Positions 31,622 to 40,463 of a stretch of 64,000 nt of DNA are shown one piece after another. Below the pieces are notes generated by a model. The model saw only the letters and a list, made by a program, of their open reading frames with translations, ran no database searches and was not told where the DNA came from. Numbering within the stretch: position 1 is the first letter of the stretch; every line of letters begins with the position of its first letter. The translations under genes were made by a program, and so were the position numbers. Source of the DNA: Histomonas meleagridis (Eukaryota > Parabasalia > Tritrichomonadida > Dientamoebidae); assembly GCA_020186115.1 (NCBI GenBank), contig WSYJ01000059.1, forward strand, positions 62,001-126,000, in the 5' to 3' direction.

Positions 31622-34600
31622 TTATTTCTTTAATCCAATTGCGTTACGGCAATTCTTTACATCTTCTTCCATTTTCTCGTTACTTTTCGCGATGTTATTT
31701 TCCCACAACACGTTAATTAATTCGCAACAATTTACAATTAATTTTCTAATTTTATTTCTCATTTTCATTATATCCTTCGGCACATTCTCCAACTCAACAT
31801 CGCACATACAAATCAACTCGAAAAATGGATATTTTCTTTTGTTTGCCACTCGACAAACCTTTTTCATTCTATTAATCAAAGGCTGCACATCGATTTCTAA
31901 CACACATTTACCCCATTTTTTACTTTTCTCATTATCCAAAGGAGGCAAAACAGCTTTAATTTCATTAATTTGTTTTTTAAATGTATTTACAAATTCTTTT
32001 AATTTGGAAATGAAAAATTCGAATTTTGTTAAATTTTTGATATTCGTTTGAATTATATTCGATGAGTTTGTAATTGATGGAAGCGAATTATCAATTATAA
32101 ATATAAATCGTTTAGCGTAATCATTATACCAATCATTTATATTATTTTCATTAATAATAACTTCGATATAAAACGTATTAACATTTAAAGATTCTAAATC
32201 ATTAAAATTATATTTCAGTTTTAATATTTGTGTTACATTATTATTATTTTCTAATATCGGAATTTTATCTTTTATAAGATTTTTATAATTGTTTTTATAT
32301 TTATTACTTTCGACACATTTAATAACATTTAATTCACGAGTGAAAATCCGAATGAATTTGATGTTCGGTTTGTAACTTTTTGATAACGCATCAAATGATT
32401 GGCTCACTTTTTGATATAATATTTGAAGCAATTCAAATTTTTGATGTTTCTCCAAATAATCGAATAAGAACTCAGTGCATTCATGGATAACAAAATGGAA
32501 ATTAGCCTTTTGGCATAAGTCCATCGCCTTTTGCAAGTTTTCACTTATCGAATCTTCCGTAAATTCTTTACTTTCCATTAACAAATAATTAAAATCATTT
32601 GTCAATTCCGATAAATTAATTTTTGGTTCTTTCTTTATAAAAGGGAATTCACTTATTCCATTTTTAGGTATTCCATCGATTTTTATATTCATTAACTTGA
32701 AGACTTCGCAAATAAAACCACAAAGTCTCCATTGCGTTATGAACGCAGAAGTTATATTATCTATTTTTAGGTTTAATTCGACGAGTTTCATATAAATTCT
32801 AGCTCTAACAGATGGGAAATCTTTATAATCATTATATGCCAAATCCAATAAATTTTGTATTTGGATTTCTACGTTTTTATTATTCATTGCATTCATTATT
32901 TTATTATAAATTTCTTTTACTGAATTTTGCGATTCATTTAAATAATCAAAAAACGAAATGAAATTCGAATTATTAAATATATAATAACAAACAGAATATT
33001 GTAAAGATATTGTACATCTTAAACTATTATTATTAATTTTATTTTCCAAATCTATTAACCATAATAAGAACCCAATCGAATCGTTACGAATTATTTGTAA
33101 TTTACGTTGAGTTAAAGGAACAATTGAAGAAATTAATTGAAATATTATAACATTTTTATCATTAAATATTAACTTTGTATAACGCTCAACGAAGAATATA
33201 ATAGTTCTAAATATCACATGAATTATTTCAGGGATTTGTTTTGGAGAATCTAATAATTTCAAGAACAAATTAAATATACTATGTAATGCTAATGAATTTA
33301 CCACTGTAACTTGTTCATAAAATCGAATGAATATTAATATCCTTAAAGTAATTTCTTGTGTACATGCGATATTATATTTCTTTTGTAAATTTTCATCATT
33401 TGTTTCAAAGAAATAATTCGTAACTAATGATATCATTTTCGGAGTCGATAACATTATTAACATATCTAAAAATCGTAATTGTGTATCTGAAGATAATATA
33501 TTATAATATGATATAAAACGTTTTGTATTATAACTTCGTAATATATATAATATTAATGGAGTTAAAATGAATTTATTCTTCACATGTGGTAAAAACGAAT
33601 CATAAAATGTAAAGATAATTGATAAAAGAGGTGAAAATATTTCGACAATTTGATTCGCTGTTTCTGGCGTTGAAAACTTTTCGAAAGTTGTCGAAAGTAT
33701 TGATAATGAATCGATTGCTTTATTCACCGAATCTTTTTTATTTTCGATTAATACATTTGTTAATGTTTTGAAGTATAATGAAAGTAATGGTATATATAAT
33801 GATATCGAATTATATTTTCCTTCATTATTCATTGGGAATTTAATTGTCGATGTTAATACTATTGAGTTTACATATGAAATGTCTCCAAATATATATTCAT
33901 ATATATCTAAGCGATCGATGTCTTTTAATTTACGAATATATTTAAACGTGATACGAAATATCATAAATGGATTAAAAAATAATTGCAAACGCTCAATTAA
34001 ATTTCCTGACGCTATTTTCATCTTCTCAATTTTATTGTTATTGTTCGAACTGTTGATGAACTCAGCACATTTATCAAATAATTTGTTGATCTCATTCTCA
34101 TCAAAGTAATTCTCATTACACATAGACTTAAAAAATATTAAAAAGAAGAAAAGTGGCATATCTGTAATCTGATCAAATGAATTTATGATCTTACTCAAGA
34201 GGATCTTTGTAAACCCCTTTTTACTGGAGAAATAATGTTCGATCCAAACTTTGACAGTATCAAAATATTTTTCATTTTGAATTATATCAATTAACAGTTG
34301 AAAGTTTTCAAGCGTTTCGATTGTGCTTAAGTTAAAACTTAATAAAATCGGAATGTAATTACTGTATAATGGCTCGTTAATATCGGGAACTAAATGTGGT
34401 TGAAGTAATGAGCTACGAATTCCTTTCGGTGGACATATATAAAATGGAAATATATAACTGTAACTTAATAAACATTTCGTTCGCTTTAATACACTTTTGG
34501 ACTCAAGTCGAACTTTTTCATTCGATTTCCATTTCGTCAATGGATAACTTCCGGTGAATGTCTGTTTGACTCGTTTACCCTTTAGGATGTTGACTTCAAA

Positions 34601-35746
34601 CGAAATTGAGATTTGGTCTTCATATAATGGAGACAAATTGAAATTTAACGAATTTGGCAATCGTAAATGTTCATTGATCGGTAATGTACACATATACACA
34701 GTGTTTTCGAGTTCAGTAAATGGCTCTAAGTTGTTTTCCGTGGGAATTTTAAGCATGATTTTGATGGAAATAAAATACTTTTCGGGATGATGAAGTTTCT
34801 TTAACTCAATATCAAGCTTTATGTTATGAAACGTTAATAACGTGGATGGATAGTATTGACTACATGAGGTAATTCGTGTTATGTTTTCTTTTTTGGGGTT
34901 TTCTGTGATTTCGGAGGAGAACGTTAAGGAAATTCTGGGATTTTCTGTACAACCGTTTTCGATGTGATGACGAACTGTTTGGGTTCGGTCAAATGGAACC
35001 CACTTAGGCTCAATAGATGTTGTTTTTGATGAAAGCTCAGAATAACCAATGCTAAAAGGTGTGGGAGTTGCTTCGTCTGTTTCTTGAAGAAAAATTGATT
35101 TATAAGCTATAAAAATTATGGTGACTTTGCCATCGACATTTGGAAAAGGTAAAATGATTGATTCAAGACACTTACTAGGAGTTTGAAAATGTGCAGCATT
35201 ACTGGGTACAAAACGAATTGTTTCTGTAATTGGTAATTTATTATATGAAACATAAAAATCTATATATGAAAATTGTTGATTATTCAAGAATTTGCACTCA
35301 GTTGGTTTGATTTGCATATATAATATTTCAACTGGAGGCCTTGAAAAATCACATCGTTTTGAATTTTTTGTGTTATCATTGATTTTATAAATTGGCATTG
35401 AGGAATAATTAACAAAAACAGAATTATCATCAATGGATTTTATAAAATCCTGAGGAGTACTAGTATTTGGATTAAATTCAATTTCGTCAATATCATCATC
35501 GCAAATTAAATTAGTTAATTTAATTTCATTTGGTTTAATTTCTGTTGGTGGTGACATATCATATAATATATTTGATGATAACTCTTTTAGCCAAGAAGCA
35601 TTTGAAATATCAGATGTATCTAAAAAAGTTGTTAATGTTCCAGCCGGCATTTTTTTAATACGGACACGAGATATGTTCATAATGTTGTCATACCTAAGGG
35701 TACCTCTTTTATTGGATCTATCATGAACATTGAGCATTCCTTTCAT
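31622..35746 (-). CDS. DOCK-like guanine nucleotide exchange factor (about 1374 aa)
   Basis: A long helical protein whose layout resembles DOCK-family GEFs, which load GTP on Rac/Cdc42-type GTPases. A C2-like (DHR1) stretch lies near FIDFYVSYNKLPITETIRF through FPNVDGKVTIIFIAYKS. A long armadillo-like helical middle follows. The C-terminal 400 residues resemble DHR2 (ARIYMKLVELNLKIDNITSAF, then FHFVIHECTEFLFDYLEKH). Assignment rests on overall pattern, not on a diagnostic motif. The frame is open up to a TTG at 35839 directly after a TAA and overlaps the end of the BAR-like gene; the first ATG is at 35746. It sits on the same strand just behind the BAR-like gene, a plausible functional pair. 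The stop overlaps TAAA. Confidence 0.62.
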   Translation of the reverse strand: MKGMLNVHDRSNKRGTLRYDNIMNISRVRIKKMPAGTLTTFLDTSDISNASWLKELSSNILYDMSPPTEIKPNEIKLTNLICDDDIDEIEFNPNTSTPQDFIKSIDDNSVFVNYSSMPIYKINDNTKNSKRCDFSRPPVEILYMQIKPTECKFLNNQQFSYIDFYVSYNKLPITETIRFVPSNAAHFQTPSKCLESIILPFPNVDGKVTIIFIAYKSIFLQETDEATPTPFSIGYSELSSKTTSIEPKWVPFDRTQTVRHHIENGCTENPRISLTFSSEITENPKKENITRITSCSQYYPSTLLTFHNIKLDIELKKLHHPEKYFISIKIMLKIPTENNLEPFTELENTVYMCTLPINEHLRLPNSLNFNLSPLYEDQISISFEVNILKGKRVKQTFTGSYPLTKWKSNEKVRLESKSVLKRTKCLLSYSYIFPFYICPPKGIRSSLLQPHLVPDINEPLYSNYIPILLSFNLSTIETLENFQLLIDIIQNEKYFDTVKVWIEHYFSSKKGFTKILLSKIINSFDQITDMPLFFFLIFFKSMCNENYFDENEINKLFDKCAEFINSSNNNNKIEKMKIASGNLIERLQLFFNPFMIFRITFKYIRKLKDIDRLDIYEYIFGDISYVNSIVLTSTIKFPMNNEGKYNSISLYIPLLSLYFKTLTNVLIENKKDSVNKAIDSLSILSTTFEKFSTPETANQIVEIFSPLLSIIFTFYDSFLPHVKNKFILTPLILYILRSYNTKRFISYYNILSSDTQLRFLDMLIMLSTPKMISLVTNYFFETNDENLQKKYNIACTQEITLRILIFIRFYEQVTVVNSLALHSIFNLFLKLLDSPKQIPEIIHVIFRTIIFFVERYTKLIFNDKNVIIFQLISSIVPLTQRKLQIIRNDSIGFLLWLIDLENKINNNSLRCTISLQYSVCYYIFNNSNFISFFDYLNESQNSVKEIYNKIMNAMNNKNVEIQIQNLLDLAYNDYKDFPSVRARIYMKLVELNLKIDNITSAFITQWRLCGFICEVFKLMNIKIDGIPKNGISEFPFIKKEPKINLSELTNDFNYLLMESKEFTEDSISENLQKAMDLCQKANFHFVIHECTEFLFDYLEKHQKFELLQILYQKVSQSFDALSKSYKPNIKFIRIFTRELNVIKCVESNKYKNNYKNLIKDKIPILENNNNVTQILKLKYNFNDLESLNVNTFYIEVIINENNINDWYNDYAKRFIFIIDNSLPSITNSSNIIQTNIKNLTKFEFFISKLKEFVNTFKKQINEIKAVLPPLDNEKSKKWGKCVLEIDVQPLINRMKKVCRVANKRKYPFFELICMCDVELENVPKDIMKMRNKIRKLIVNCCELINVLWENNIAKSNEKMEEDVKNCRNAIGLKK

Positions 35747-35831
35747 TTCGGCTTTATACAGAATTAAACGGTCGCAATGATGCTTTGTCCCAAACAAAAG
35801 AATCCTACAAAATAAAACAATAATAATGTGT

Positions 35832-36518
35832 TTATTCAATTAGAGTTGCCATCTTTGCCATTTCAGTCTGTGGAGTGAAATCGCTAAGATATTTATTCAT
35901 TTCAAAATTCTCTTTCGTAACAAGATCATGAACAAAGCAGTCAAACGAAAGGAAAACAGAACTAAAAACGGATGGAAGGATTTTCTCGAGAATATCGACA
36001 GAACGAAGAAAACAATCATTTAAATTAATATACTTCCTTTCTCGCTTATCGTATTCTGGAGTTCCTTGTTTAGCATTATCCAGAAGTATTTTGTTCTTTT
36101 TGCGCTTTTGATCGATGGCTTTAATCTTTTCGATCCTTTGTAAACAATTATTTAATGGTGCAATGCATTGAATTGGAATTTCGGATTTGGAAAAGCCTTC
36201 AATGATTGCCGTGGAATTGTTGAGATAGTTTTTATATCGTTCAGCATTTGCAAAGTATGGAATACAATCTGGAGTTAAATCATTAGTAAATGCTGAGACG
36301 GCAAGATGAGAAGAATTACTAATCTTGAGGATGTTTTCACATAGTTTGTTTAAAGAATTTTTAAGATGTTTTATTTTTGAGGTAATTGTATTTAGTTTTT
36401 CCATATGAAGAACATAATCAAAGTCTTCATCATCATCGCCCTTGATTTTTGTCATCTTCATTGCTGAATGAAGTTCTAATGTAAGTTCTTTTTTTGCTTT
36501 TTCGAAGAATTTCTCCAT
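35832..36518 (-). CDS. BAR-domain-like protein (228 aa)
   Basis: A wholly helical, charged protein of about the length of one BAR domain. Three long helices can be drawn: residues about 5-75 (LTLELHSAMKMTKIKG and so on), 95-150 and 165-215, separated by short Pro/Asn-containing breaks, as in amphiphysin-type BAR domains that sense membrane curvature. No SH3, PH or lipid anchor follows. The ATG at 36518 is the first in frame; the frame upstream is open only nine more codons from a TTG. Its promoter carries the same block as the Rab-like gene. The stop TAA (35832-35834) runs into TAAA and lies within the start of the DOCK reading frame. The BAR call is from helix pattern only. Confidence 0.55.
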   Translation of the reverse strand: MEKFFEKAKKELTLELHSAMKMTKIKGDDDEDFDYVLHMEKLNTITSKIKHLKNSLNKLCENILKISNSSHLAVSAFTNDLTPDCIPYFANAERYKNYLNNSTAIIEGFSKSEIPIQCIAPLNNCLQRIEKIKAIDQKRKKNKILLDNAKQGTPEYDKRERKYINLNDCFLRSVDILEKILPSVFSSVFLSFDCFVHDLVTKENFEMNKYLSDFTPQTEMAKMATLIE

Positions 36519-36572
36519 CAGATCTAAACTTTTTGATAAGAGCAATTTTTACTCATCTCCAATCGTATTTTA

Positions 36573-36599
36573 TGGGCACCCCAAAGATACACGTTATTA
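36573..36599 (-). promoter_or_regulatory. Promoter block shared with the Rab-like gene
   Basis: Plus-strand pattern TGGGCAnCCCAAA, five bases, then ACGTTATTA, 55 bp from the BAR-like start codon. The same block (22 of 27 identical) lies 49 bp from the Rab-like start at 7541-7567, in the same orientation relative to that gene. An AAACGGT box follows at 36605-36611. Confidence 0.45.
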
Positions 36600-36611
36600 G
36601 TTTTAAACGGT

Positions 36612-37072
36612 CGTTGATTTCTTTTGAAGGCGTACTAGTATAAAATTTATATAAAATAAAAAATAAATTTTGATAATATTATTATCAATAAAAAAAGCAT
36701 TTGTTGTTAAACAATTATCAACTAATAAAATTAAATTTTTTTACGAAGTATTTGAGAATCATAGAAATAATCTTTTGATATGTTTTCATATCATATGTAA
36801 GAGATATTTTCATTATAAATTATATATGTAAGTTACCAAAAACGGTAAATATAATGTTATTATACTAATACTTAACAATGGTGAATGTGTTATTTATAAA
36901 TATATCTTAGTAACAATAAATTTTTATTTGCACTCTATTGCATTTGGTTCTTGCATAAGTGCCTGTAATAATATTTATCACAAAATCTAAAACATTTTTA
37001 ATATATTTATTTTATTTATTTACAGACTATCAAGTGTTTTGATTTAATTTTGAACATTCTATTTATCCACGT
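36612..37072. other. AT-rich intergenic region
   Basis: Spacer between the tail of the 37073-38797 gene and the BAR-like promoter. No open frame of note, repeat or RNA gene was recognised. Confidence 0.5.
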
Positions 37073-38797
37073 TTAAATAGGAATTAATATGATCATTATA
37101 ATGTCATTTGTTGAAATCAATTTCTGCTTTTTACTATCGAACAAGGAAGGGATTAACTCAATCAAATTGATTAATATTCTTGCATAAAACAAAGCAGTGT
37201 ATACAAGTTGTAGAAATGTGTATCCATGATATTGGAAATTACCATTGAGATAAAACTGGTAACTGAAAAATTTCATCCAAAATTGCTTCACGATGATTTG
37301 CTGATTAATAAAATAGAATCTCCACATAATACTATAATAATGGAACTTTCCCTTTGAGAGTTTCTCAATGATAAATTGATAACCGATATAAACAGCTAAT
37401 AAAATAATTGATGAGCAAAAACTGAAAAATAATGTGTAAAATAAACTGTTGAATAAGATGTAAATGAAATAATATAATGGAATTGTCTTCATAAGAATTT
37501 CCTTCCATTTTTCGTTCTTCTTTTCATTCGATTTTAATTCTTCTTTGCTTTGACTTTTTTCTTTGCTTTCGTTTTCTCCATTAGTTTTATTCTCTTCTTC
37601 ATTCTTATTTTCTTCTTTCTTTAGATTTTCCTTTTCGCTTTTTTCCTTCTTTTTCATCTTTTCTTTCTTTTCCTTATTTTCTTCACTTTTTTCCTTCTTT
37701 TTCATCTTTTCTTTCTTTTCCTTATTTTCGTCGCTTTTTTCCTTATTTTTTTCTTCATTATCTTCTTTGTTTTCCTTCTCTTCTGCGTTCTTATTTTCTT
37801 TGTCTTCATCACCTTGTAAAGATGAAACTATCTGATCGAATAAATTAAAGTAACCAAAGAATTTATATGTAAATTCATTTATATTCTCAAAAATATCTAG
37901 AAAAACTTTCCCAACATCCTTAAGTAAATTTAAGATAAAATCTTTAACTGATTTATATAACTTATGTACAAATAAAATAAACTTGAGAGTATATGCATAT
38001 GCAAAAATTAAAATTGGTAAAATAATAAAAGTTAAAACATTTGTTGTTGTGTATCTAAAAAGAATTATAAACGGACATAACCCAATGATACAAATGTTTA
38101 AATGGAACAAAATTGAAGAATTATCATCAGAACTTCCATTTTTATAAATGCCAACAAGTGTTTCAATTCTTTCATAAGCAATAATGAAATTGGTGCAAAT
38201 CATTTTTAAATACTTATTATGTAATTTTTCATTAACAAAGATTACATAATACCTTCTTGATCTATCCATGAAATCCTGAATAAATTGGTATATCTTAGCT
38301 CTATATTTAATGGAAATTCCCAAAAATGCCAAGTATAAAAGTAATCTAGTTGGATAAAACAAGAAAAGTATAAACGTTGAAACTAAGCCAATAGAAATTT
38401 TTATCAAGATCGACTTATTCTCATTAAACCAATTCTTTAATTTACCAAATAAAAATTCTTTAGTCTTTTCAATCATTATTGGCTTTATAAACCCGAAAAA
38501 TAATGATAAAAAGAAATTTGCAATATAATTTAGTATGATAGTTGGGTTCATAATGATCTTCAATATGTTCCAAATGTTTTTAATATTTTTTATATAGCCA
38601 AGGAAAGTCTGAATTGTTAATTTAACTTTGAATATCTTTTCGATTTGCAACTTACCAATATAGCAAACTATTAAGATAGCTGATATGAATTGAAAATAGG
38701 AATTGAAAATAATTTGTTTGAAAAAGAATGTGAATATGTTAACATAGAACCTAATAACGCCACTGATTGTACGAGATGATTTAGGTTCTTCAATCAT
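37073..38797 (-). CDS. Multi-pass membrane protein with Lys/Glu-rich loop (574 aa)
   Basis: Not recognised as a known family. Several hydrophobic stretches are membrane-helix candidates: about residues 15-50, 85-130, 140-165, 220-275, 450-480 and 530-574. Between about 325 and 440 lies a low-complexity segment built of KEKKEKMKKKEKSEEN-type repeats, highly charged and likely disordered or coiled coil. The chain ends in hydrophobic residues (MIILIPI). No signal peptide cleavage site or catalytic motif is visible. It could be an ER or plasma membrane scaffold, but nothing in sequence or context proves this. The ATG at 38797 is the first in frame, and it is divergent from the J-domain gene 161 bp away. 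The stop overlaps TAAA. Confidence 0.82.
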   Translation of the reverse strand: MIEEPKSSRTISGVIRFYVNIFTFFFKQIIFNSYFQFISAILIVCYIGKLQIEKIFKVKLTIQTFLGYIKNIKNIWNILKIIMNPTIILNYIANFFLSLFFGFIKPIMIEKTKEFLFGKLKNWFNENKSILIKISIGLVSTFILFLFYPTRLLLYLAFLGISIKYRAKIYQFIQDFMDRSRRYYVIFVNEKLHNKYLKMICTNFIIAYERIETLVGIYKNGSSDDNSSILFHLNICIIGLCPFIILFRYTTTNVLTFIILPILIFAYAYTLKFILFVHKLYKSVKDFILNLLKDVGKVFLDIFENINEFTYKFFGYFNLFDQIVSSLQGDEDKENKNAEEKENKEDNEEKNKEKSDENKEKKEKMKKKEKSEENKEKKEKMKKKEKSEKENLKKEENKNEEENKTNGENESKEKSQSKEELKSNEKKNEKWKEILMKTIPLYYFIYILFNSLFYTLFFSFCSSIILLAVYIGYQFIIEKLSKGKFHYYSIMWRFYFINQQIIVKQFWMKFFSYQFYLNGNFQYHGYTFLQLVYTALFYARILINLIELIPSLFDSKKQKLISTNDIIMIILIPI

Positions 38798-38943
38798 AAA
38801 TCTGGAAATGCTTTATAAAAGTGAACTAAAAATTTTCCCAGACCATTTTTGTCAAAATTTTGTATATTCTGACATGATAATCACCAAATAATTCTCACAA
38901 AATTTAAATATTTTGCCGATTGATACCAAAATTTTGAACCAGT

Positions 38944-38949
38944 TCACTT
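38944..38949 (+). promoter_or_regulatory. Initiator-like element of the J-domain gene
   Basis: TCACTT ends 8 nt before the ATG at 38958, the same arrangement as before 642 and 4105. It argues for 38958 as start rather than the in-frame TTG at 38913. Confidence 0.5.
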
Positions 38950-38957
38950 CCAAAAAA

Positions 38958-39503
38958 ATGGTTCCTGAAATTGATGATGAAATTATTGAACAAATCCAAG
39001 AAGCTGAAACCCCGTATGAAGTTTTAGGTTTAGCACAGAATTGTACTAAAAGAGAAATTCGAATTGCATATCTTAATATTTCAAAGAAAGTACATCCTGA
39101 TCATTGTAAACATCCAGATGCTACAGATTGTATGCAGCGTGTTAATGCAGCTTATAATTTACTCAAAGATGATGAAAAGCGTAAACGATATGACGATGGA
39201 GATGATCATGTTTGGATGTACAAAGAAGAAAAAATAGATTTACCACAATTTTTCGAATATATTATTCCTTCAGTTCGTTCATTTGAGGATGATATATCAC
39301 CTGAAGAAGTTCTTAATACTCTCTTTCAAAATGTAAATGATGTCAAGAAAAGCTACGAAAATAGAAAATTTTTCACTGGGAAAGCTCCAAAAACAAAAAA
39401 GAAGGAAAAGAGTGAAGGTTTTGTAAAGGAGCATATTTTACAGACGATTTGCTACTTAATACCTCTTGGGTTGTCATACTTCCTATTGAGCAGGTTCTTT
39501 TAA
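38958..39503 (+). CDS. J-domain (DnaJ/Hsp40) protein, tail-anchored (181 aa)
   Basis: Hsp70 co-chaperone. A J domain spans about residues 18-85: TPYEVLGLAQNCTKREIRIAYLN, then the HPD tripeptide in VHPDHCKHPDA (about residue 46), then MQRVNAAYNLLKDDEKRKRYD. HPD stimulates the ATPase of Hsp70. There is no Gly/Phe region or zinc finger, so it is a type III J-protein. The last 22 residues (ILQTICYLIPLGLSYFLLSRFF) form one hydrophobic helix after a lysine-rich stretch, which fits a tail anchor in the ER with the J domain facing the cytosol. ER-associated folding or degradation is inferred. The start was chosen from the first ATG and the initiator box. Confidence 0.92.
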   Translation: MVPEIDDEIIEQIQEAETPYEVLGLAQNCTKREIRIAYLNISKKVHPDHCKHPDATDCMQRVNAAYNLLKDDEKRKRYDDGDDHVWMYKEEKIDLPQFFEYIIPSVRSFEDDISPEEVLNTLFQNVNDVKKSYENRKFFTGKAPKTKKKEKSEGFVKEHILQTICYLIPLGLSYFLLSRFF

Positions 39504-40463
39504 TGAGCAACCAGATAGAAACCAAAGAAGGGTCAAGTTGTTATCAAAATTATTGAGCTTTTGTTTAAAAAATTTTTAAAAAAGATGTTTTTATGAAAAC
39601 CAATACAAATTAACATTGTCAATTTAAGTTAAGATAAATATTTTAATGAATTCAAATCAAAAATAAATACATCATAAACTACTTCACCTTAATTCAATGT
39701 TAGATATAATTTTATACATCTATTTACATCAACAATGAAGCCATTACAATGTTATAAATAAAGAATTACATATCTGCTAATCAAGAGAAAAATAAACATT
39801 ACACGTTATTTTGATATATTTACCCATAAAAATGTAATATACTCAATTTCATTCTGATATTCATTTTTCAATGCTTAAGGCAAAGAACAAAAACAACATT
39901 CCTTTGAAATCGAATCTAGTTATGAAATTTGTTCCTTTGTGAAATGCCATTTCATGTGGCATCATTTATATTTATGACTTCATTTCAAAAATAAACTCAC
40001 AACAATAAGTCACAAATCACAAGAACAAGAGAAGAAATGAGAAAAAGAGGAGCAATATTGATTACAAAAAAAATCAACATTAGAAAATTTCATCGAATTA
40101 AATTCAAAAAAAATAAAAAATGAAATATCATATACAGGTTGGGAGTAAGGGGTTTTGAGGGAATTGGTAAAATAAGAAACAACAACAACAAAATGTTTAC
40201 CCACTAATATGTGGGAAAAAACAAGAAATAACAACAACAACAAAATGTTTACCCATTAATGTGTGGGAAAATAAAAACTATAGTTTTCAATGAATATTCA
40301 TTGAAATCACTAAATCATTACATGTTTAATATATTTTTTTTACCAAATGATACCACAACATAAACTTTGATCACTCTTAGAATAGCATTTAATAAATTTT
40401 TTGTGAATTTTTTTGTTAAATAGAATTTTGATTTAATATAAAATATATTTATTTATAAACACT
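39504..40463. other. Intergenic region between convergent genes
   Basis: About 960 bp between the J-protein and the coiled-coil gene. It has no believable gene; the frame at 40010-40243 is AT-biased and unlike any family I know. The one structured element is the tandem repeat at 40174-40271. Confidence 0.5.
40174..40271. repeat. Two-copy tandem repeat with hairpin core
   Basis: Two near-identical units (40174-40221 and 40223-40271). Each has AACAACAACAA, then AAATGTTTACCCA, then a TAAT-containing loop, then TGTGGGAAAA. In unit 1 CCCAC and GTGGG flank six bases and can pair; unit 2 keeps CCCA/TGGG. It sits between two convergent 3' ends. Confidence 0.8.

Noticed and set aside
35805-35845. Intron joining the BAR-like and DOCK-like frames
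   Set aside because: TTTTATTTTGTAG looks like a 3' splice site, but there is no GTATGT or CTAACACAyAG nearby, and no GT of suitable phase lies close upstream.
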